A DNA stretch of 18,386 nt from assembly GCA_002403515.1 (NCBI GenBank), contig DHHZ01000122.1, positions 1-18,386 on the forward strand. The letters are read 5' to 3'. Positions 13,916 through 18,386 of the stretch are shown here, piece by piece; within the stretch, counting starts at the first letter, position 1, and each line of letters opens with the position of its first letter. Position numbers and translations under genes: made by a program. The notes beneath the pieces are model-generated. The model was not told where the DNA came from, made no database searches, and saw only the letters and a program-made list of their open reading frames with translations. This DNA comes from Legionellales bacterium UBA4759 (lineage in GTDB: Bacteria; Pseudomonadota; Gammaproteobacteria; Legionellales; Legionellaceae).

Positions 13916-16900
13916 ATGTCACAGTCATTTATACATCTTCGATTATCAACTGAATATTCATTAAAATTTGGTATGGTTCGAATTGATGAGCTCATGAAAA
14001 AATTAACTAAAGAAGCTATGCCTGCGGTGGCTTTGACAGATTTCATGAATTTGTTTGCGGTGGTTAAGTTTTATAAAGAAGCAATCAGCGCTGGTATTAA
14101 ACCGATTATCGGATGCGAAATTGCCTTACAATTAAACGCCGAAGACCCTCAGCTGTATCCTTGTATATTGTTATGTCAAAACTTAACAGGGTATCGAAAT
14201 CTGACACAATTGGTCTCCAAGTCTTATGAAGAAGGGCAGGTTTTAGGTGTTCCAAGAATTCATTGGGCATGGCTTGAGCAACATCATGAAGGTTTAATTG
14301 CTTTATCTGGCGGCAGACAAGGAGATATAGGCACATTGTTGATTCAAGATAAAATAGAATTGGCAAAACAATCTGCACAACGTTGGGTTAATCTTTTTAA
14401 AAATCGATTCTATCTTGAAATTCAACGCTTGGGATTTCCTGAAGAAGAAAAATACAATCAAAACCTAATTCAACTGGCTGATGAACAGCAATTACCAATC
14501 GTTGCCACCAACGCCGTTACCTTTTTAGATGCTTTAGATTTTGATGCCCATGAAGCACGAATCTGTATTCATCAAGGCCGAGTGCTTGCCGATACTTCAA
14601 GGCCTAAAGAATTTACCAGCGCCCAATATTGTCGAAATGCCGAGGAGATGTCAGTACTTTTTAAAGACCTACCGCAGGCTCTACAAAACTCTGTAGAAAT
14701 CGCCAAACGATGTAATTTAGAACTCAATCTTGGTAAAAGTTATTTACCCAATTTCCCCACACCCAATGGCGAACCCGTTGATGATTATCTACGAACTTGT
14801 TCTCAAGAAGGTTTGGAAAAAAGATTCCTACGTTTGAGACCAGATATTGATCATGATACCTATCGACTACGTTTGAAACACGAGTTGGATGTCATTATTA
14901 ATATGGGTTTTCCAGGCTATTTTTTGATTGTTGCAGACTTTATTCAATGGGCAAAAGACAATGGTGTTCCAGTGGGGCCTGGTCGGGGCTCTGGTGCTGG
15001 TTCTTTGGTAGCTTATGCTTTGGGTATCACAGATTTAGACCCACTGGAATATGATTTACTTTTCGAGCGTTTTTTAAATCCAGAACGGGTGTCGATGCCA
15101 GACTTTGACGTTGATTTTTGCATGGTTGGAAGAGATCGCGTTATTGATTATGTAGCAAGACGATATGGCCGAGAAAGTGTGGCTCAAATTATCACATTTG
15201 GCACCATGGCTGCAAAAGCGGTCGTGCGCGACGTGGGCAGAGTTTTGGGGCATCCTTATGGATTTGTAGATAAAATCGCCAAACTTATTCCATTTGAAAT
15301 TGGCATGACTTTGGCCAATGCTTTATCTCAAGAACCTGAACTTTTAAAACGCTATCAAGATGAAGAAGAGGTAAAAGAATTATTAGATTTGGCACAAAAA
15401 CTTGAAGGTTTGGCCCGAAATGCTGGAAAACATGCGGGTGGTGTGGTGATTGCACCGTCAAAACTAACAGATTTTAGTGCAGTTTATTGTGAAGAAAACT
15501 CTACTCAAAAAGTCAGTCAATTTGATAAGGACGACGTTGAAGCAGCTGGTCTGGTTAAATTTGACTTCTTAGGGCTGCGTACCTTAACCATCATTAATGA
15601 TGCTTTAACAGAGATTAAAAAACTTCATCCCGAAACCGATATTGATATCAATCATATTCCTTTAGATGACTCCAAGACCTTTGATTTATTGCAAAGTGGA
15701 CAAACAACAGCAGTGTTTCAGTTAGAGTCTCGAGGGATGCAGGAATTAATCAAACGTTTAAAACCTGACTGTTTTGAAGATATTGTGGCGCTGGTTGCCT
15801 TATTTCGACCCGGTCCTTTACAATCTGGCATGGTCGATGACTTTATCGATAGAAAGCAGGGGCGTGCGCCAATTGTTTACCCACATCCTGACTTGGAACC
15901 AATCCTAAAGCCTACATATGGAGTTATTTTATATCAAGAACAGGTGATGCAAATTGCCCAGGTTTTAGCAAACTACACCTTGGGTGCTGCGGATTTATTA
16001 CGTCGCGCTATGGGTAAGAAAAAACCTGAAGAAATGGCGAAACAGCGTACGATATTTTTAGAGGGTTCCCAGGCTCGTGGCGTGGATAATGAAGTTGCCT
16101 CCCAAATTTTTGATTTAATGGAAAAATTTGCCGGTTATGGTTTCAATAAATCTCACTCTGCTGCATATGCCTTGGTATCTTACCAAACCGCATGGTTAAA
16201 ATGTCATTACCCCGCAGCATTTATGGCGGCTGTTTTATCGTCTGATATGGACAATACAGATAAAGTGGTTCATATGCTCAAAGAATGTCGAAAAATGACA
16301 TTGCAGGTCAAAAAACCAAGTATTATGGATGGTGTTTATAATTTCCAAGTCTTGAACTCATTAGAAATCAATTATGGTCTTGGTGCTATCAAAGGCATTG
16401 GTGAGGCAGCTGTAGATTTAATGGTTGAAGAAAGAAAGCTTCATGGAAGTTATCAGAATCTTGCTGATATGTGTAAACGACTGGATTTGCGAAAAATCAA
16501 TAAACGCGTTTTTGAAGCACTTATAAAAAGTGGTACTTTGGATGAACTAGAAAGCAATCGCGCGATTCTTTGGGATAATCTTGAAGAGTCTATGCAGCTA
16601 GGCGCTAAAAACTGGCAAAATAGACAACATGGTCAACAAGATTTGTTTGCTCTGTTTGATGAGGATGTGGGTGTATCTGAAAATACTAGCGTGGCATGGA
16701 CTTTGCAACAAACCTTGCAAGCAGAAAAAGAGACCTTAGGGTGGTATATTTCTGGTCACCCAAGTGATGAGATAGTCCAAGAATTTAGAGATATCTCAGT
16801 TGTTTTACCGGTAGCATTGAGTACCATGAAGGTGATTCGAATTGCTGGTATGGTATCTGAATGGCGTAAAATGATGACCAAAAGAGGCAAGCCCATTATT

Positions 16901-17341
16901 ATTATTGGTTTGACACAAGGCGATCATGTTCTAGAAATGGTTGCTTTTCCAGAGCGCTTACCCGAAGAAATGACGCGCTTTAGCACAGGCGATTTGATTT
17001 TTATTGAAGGCGAGGTGAGTATGGATCAAATTCGCCAACAACCACGTATCTCGGTACAAAAAATATTATCTCAAGAAGAAGCTAGAGCGCAGTACGCACA
17101 AGGCTTGATTATACCCCTTGAACAAGAACAACAGATTCATTTTGATGACATGAAAACACTCATGGAACTTCATCCTGGTCATTGTCCAGTTACCATATGT
17201 TATCGTGATGAACGGTTTTCAGTGAGTCTTATGTTGGGTGAGCAATGGCGAGTACAACCATCTATTCAACTACTACAAGGTTTACGACAATTATTGCCAC
17301 ACAGTCAGATTGATTTTAAATATGGCTCTAAGTTATTATAA
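13916..17341 (+). CDS. dnaE: DNA polymerase III subunit alpha
   Basis: Replicative polymerase catalytic subunit, 1141 residues (E. coli 1160). The N-terminal PHP domain (about 1-270) begins FIHLRLSTEYSLKFGM. It lacks the full set of PHP metal ligands, as in other proteobacterial DnaE1 proteins, so proofreading must come from a separate epsilon subunit. The palm contains GPGRGSGAGSLVAYALG and PDFDVDF. The catalytic aspartates are D398 and D400, with the third, D550, in KFDFLGLRTLTII. Fingers motifs include FRPGPLQSGMVDDFI and YGFNKSHSAAYA. A helix-hairpin-helix region (about 835-880) precedes the beta-clamp-binding motif QQDLF at 907-911. An OB fold and tau-binding C-terminus follow. No clear ribosome site precedes the ATG. 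The gene appears intact. Confidence 0.97.
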   Translation: MSQSFIHLRLSTEYSLKFGMVRIDELMKKLTKEAMPAVALTDFMNLFAVVKFYKEAISAGIKPIIGCEIALQLNAEDPQLYPCILLCQNLTGYRNLTQLVSKSYEEGQVLGVPRIHWAWLEQHHEGLIALSGGRQGDIGTLLIQDKIELAKQSAQRWVNLFKNRFYLEIQRLGFPEEEKYNQNLIQLADEQQLPIVATNAVTFLDALDFDAHEARICIHQGRVLADTSRPKEFTSAQYCRNAEEMSVLFKDLPQALQNSVEIAKRCNLELNLGKSYLPNFPTPNGEPVDDYLRTCSQEGLEKRFLRLRPDIDHDTYRLRLKHELDVIINMGFPGYFLIVADFIQWAKDNGVPVGPGRGSGAGSLVAYALGITDLDPLEYDLLFERFLNPERVSMPDFDVDFCMVGRDRVIDYVARRYGRESVAQIITFGTMAAKAVVRDVGRVLGHPYGFVDKIAKLIPFEIGMTLANALSQEPELLKRYQDEEEVKELLDLAQKLEGLARNAGKHAGGVVIAPSKLTDFSAVYCEENSTQKVSQFDKDDVEAAGLVKFDFLGLRTLTIINDALTEIKKLHPETDIDINHIPLDDSKTFDLLQSGQTTAVFQLESRGMQELIKRLKPDCFEDIVALVALFRPGPLQSGMVDDFIDRKQGRAPIVYPHPDLEPILKPTYGVILYQEQVMQIAQVLANYTLGAADLLRRAMGKKKPEEMAKQRTIFLEGSQARGVDNEVASQIFDLMEKFAGYGFNKSHSAAYALVSYQTAWLKCHYPAAFMAAVLSSDMDNTDKVVHMLKECRKMTLQVKKPSIMDGVYNFQVLNSLEINYGLGAIKGIGEAAVDLMVEERKLHGSYQNLADMCKRLDLRKINKRVFEALIKSGTLDELESNRAILWDNLEESMQLGAKNWQNRQHGQQDLFALFDEDVGVSENTSVAWTLQQTLQAEKETLGWYISGHPSDEIVQEFRDISVVLPVALSTMKVIRIAGMVSEWRKMMTKRGKPIIIIGLTQGDHVLEMVAFPERLPEEMTRFSTGDLIFIEGEVSMDQIRQQPRISVQKILSQEEARAQYAQGLIIPLEQEQQIHFDDMKTLMELHPGHCPVTICYRDERFSVSLMLGEQWRVQPSIQLLQGLRQLLPHSQIDFKYGSKLL

Positions 17342-17368
17342 ATTCTAATTTTTAAAAGGGACTTTTTT

Positions 17369-17950
17369 ATGCGTTGTTTAATCGTTTTAATTTTACTCTT
17401 TTCTCAATGGACTCATGCCTATTCTGTGGGAAAGGATGCGGTTGTGCGTCGTATGTTTTGGCATCCAATGCGTGCTGGTGAACGATTGAATTATTGTAAT
17501 GAAGAAAAGAATTGTTGTGGCAAATCCATCGCCGATGGTTATTGTAAAAAACTAGGATTTAATCATGCGCGACGATTCCAGTTTGAACCAAATTTAGGTG
17601 TGACTAATTTTCTATCAGGTAAAAATGGCTGTAGAGGTTGGAAATGCTCTGGATTTGCATGGATTGAATGTACTGGTGTGAGAGCTTATGTCAGACCACC
17701 ACTTTCAGATTATACCGAAAAACTCTTTGCCAAACCCCGTTGGAGACATTATCCACTGGCATGGTGCTATGATGGGCATAAAGGTTGTGGACATCGAGCA
17801 GCTTATGCATACTGTCGTTACCAAGGCTATGAAAAAGTCAAATCTTTCAAGTCTTCAAAAGTTATCTTTGCTTCCAAACAAATTGGTGGTGGGTATTTAT
17901 GCTTTGGAACTGATTGCAAAGGTTTTGAATATATTATTTGCAAGCGCTAA
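17369..17950 (+). CDS. Secreted protein of two 90-residue cysteine modules
   Basis: A 193-residue exported protein. Residues 1-17 form a signal peptide ending in THA. The rest consists of two tandem modules whose six cysteines repeat with an exact 90-residue offset: 43, 50, 59, 88, 93, 101 and 133, 140, 149, 178, 183, 191. Each module has the pattern C-x6-C-G-x7-C-x28-C-x4-C-x7-C. Shared residues include CG, an aromatic-Cys pair (YC), G[FY] and C.GF.[WY]I.C. Three disulfides per module are likely. Conserved aromatics and the repeat suggest a ligand-binding (perhaps carbohydrate) fold, but that is speculation. AAAAGGGA (17354-17361) is the ribosome site. It follows dnaE by 27 nt and may be read from the same transcript. 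Confidence 0.85.
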   Translation: MRCLIVLILLFSQWTHAYSVGKDAVVRRMFWHPMRAGERLNYCNEEKNCCGKSIADGYCKKLGFNHARRFQFEPNLGVTNFLSGKNGCRGWKCSGFAWIECTGVRAYVRPPLSDYTEKLFAKPRWRHYPLAWCYDGHKGCGHRAAYAYCRYQGYEKVKSFKSSKVIFASKQIGGGYLCFGTDCKGFEYIICKR

Positions 17951-17958
17951 AAAAAATT

Positions 17959-17998
17959 AGTAGCCCCAAAAAAAATTTGGGGCTACTTGGTTTTAGGC
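17959..17998. terminator. Bidirectional Rho-independent terminator
   Basis: AGTAGCCCCAAA (17959-17970) pairs perfectly with TTTGGGGCTACT (17976-17987) over 12 bp around an A5 loop. The plus side is followed by TGGTTTT. The minus side is followed by AATTTTTTTT (complement of 17949-17958). It sits between two convergent genes and can serve both. Confidence 0.85.
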
Positions 17999-18386
17999 TA
18001 AATTACCATCCCATTTTAATCCAAAGTATAAGCCTTGAAGATTAAAATTATACTCATGACAAGTTAATACATTGAAATATGAAGCCCATTGCCAACCTGC
18101 ATTAAGATTTAAATTACCTTGAGCAAGTTCTATGCCGTAACTAGCGCCAATTCTAGCATCTAATTCGGGGACTGCACGAACCCTATCAACACTAATTAAT
18201 GTGTTATAAATATCTGCAGACAACTTGTCCGATGCATTATAAGAAGTATGATTAGAACCTGCCAATAAGGAAAATGCTCCATCTGCATAGATATCCAGAT
18301 GATTTATGAGTTCATGTGTTAAATCAAGACCAATTCGGGCACCTAGGCCATTATAGCTTGAATCAAGGTTTGAATTTACATTGTAA
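17993..18386 (-). CDS. Legionella-type major outer membrane protein (Lpg1974-like), C-terminal part
   Basis: This is the C-terminal 131 residues of a gene that continues beyond the right edge; no start lies in the window. The visible part reads YNVNSNLDSSYNGLGARIGL, then an alternating polar/hydrophobic pattern typical of beta strands. It passes through DIYADGAFSLLAGS, VRAVPELDARIGASYGIE and LNAGWQWASYFNVL to the ending LQGLYFGLKWDGNLA. From memory, GxGxRxGxD, VPELDAKLG, GWxWxxYF and YFGLKW endings are marks of the Legionella outer membrane protein family, pore-forming proteins abundant in Legionella. A TTG at 18263-18265 is internal, not a start. The assignment is good, but rests on recognised motifs and not an alignment. 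Confidence 0.75.
   Translation of the reverse strand, partial: YNVNSNLDSSYNGLGARIGLDLTHELINHLDIYADGAFSLLAGSNHTSYNASDKLSADIYNTLISVDRVRAVPELDARIGASYGIELAQGNLNLNAGWQWASYFNVLTCHEYNFNLQGLYFGLKWDGNLA

Noticed and set aside
1..18386. Mobile elements, CRISPR arrays, tRNA, rRNA or defence systems
   Set aside because: No transposase, integrase, regularly spaced repeats, long terminal inverted repeats or RNA gene signatures were seen.

Overview
The window looks like chromosome of an AT-rich gammaproteobacterium, most likely a member of the Legionellales. The main pointer is the partial gene at the right edge, whose C-terminus resembles the Legionella major outer membrane protein (Lpg1974 / Legionella_OMP) family. 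The low GC content, the dense housekeeping genes mixed with lineage-specific secreted and membrane proteins, and a degenerating metabolic gene fit that placement. This is inference from the sequence alone; no database search was made.

Layout. Positions 1-2480 hold a membrane protein of unknown function with an unclear 5' end, a small cysteine-rich lipoprotein (with promoter and terminator), and a large polytopic membrane protein of unknown function. Positions 2480-4041 (minus) carry rmuC followed by a small secreted protein with a duplicated Cys motif. Positions 4098-4690 hold the fluoride channel gene crcB/fluC, convergent with a His-rich periplasmic protein. Positions 4820-6826 are ligA (NAD-dependent DNA ligase), convergent with a coiled-coil protein of unknown function (6813-7418, minus). 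Positions 7509-11818 form a three-gene oligopeptide-type ABC importer operon (binding protein plus two permeases) with no ATPase gene beside it. Positions 11821-12073 hold a complete minus-strand transcription unit for a 46-residue secreted peptide. Positions 12107-13845 are a thiamine-diphosphate decarboxylase pseudogene with a premature TAA and a frameshift at an A7 run. Positions 13916-17341 are dnaE (DNA polymerase III alpha), followed by a secreted protein made of two 90-residue cysteine modules. A bidirectional terminator and the truncated outer-membrane-protein gene close the window.

How the parts relate. LigA, DnaE and RmuC are core DNA replication and repair proteins. The ligA and dnaE starts share the same inferred extended -10 (TGnTAAACT) exactly 36 nt before the ATG. 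The transporter probably feeds peptides into the cell, but must borrow ATPase subunits encoded elsewhere. Small exported proteins rich in Cys or His are a recurring theme, with four in 18 kb. Several convergent gene pairs overlap by 3-14 nt at their 3' ends. No mobile elements, tRNA, rRNA or CRISPR arrays were seen, and no stretch above about 300 nt lacks a gene.
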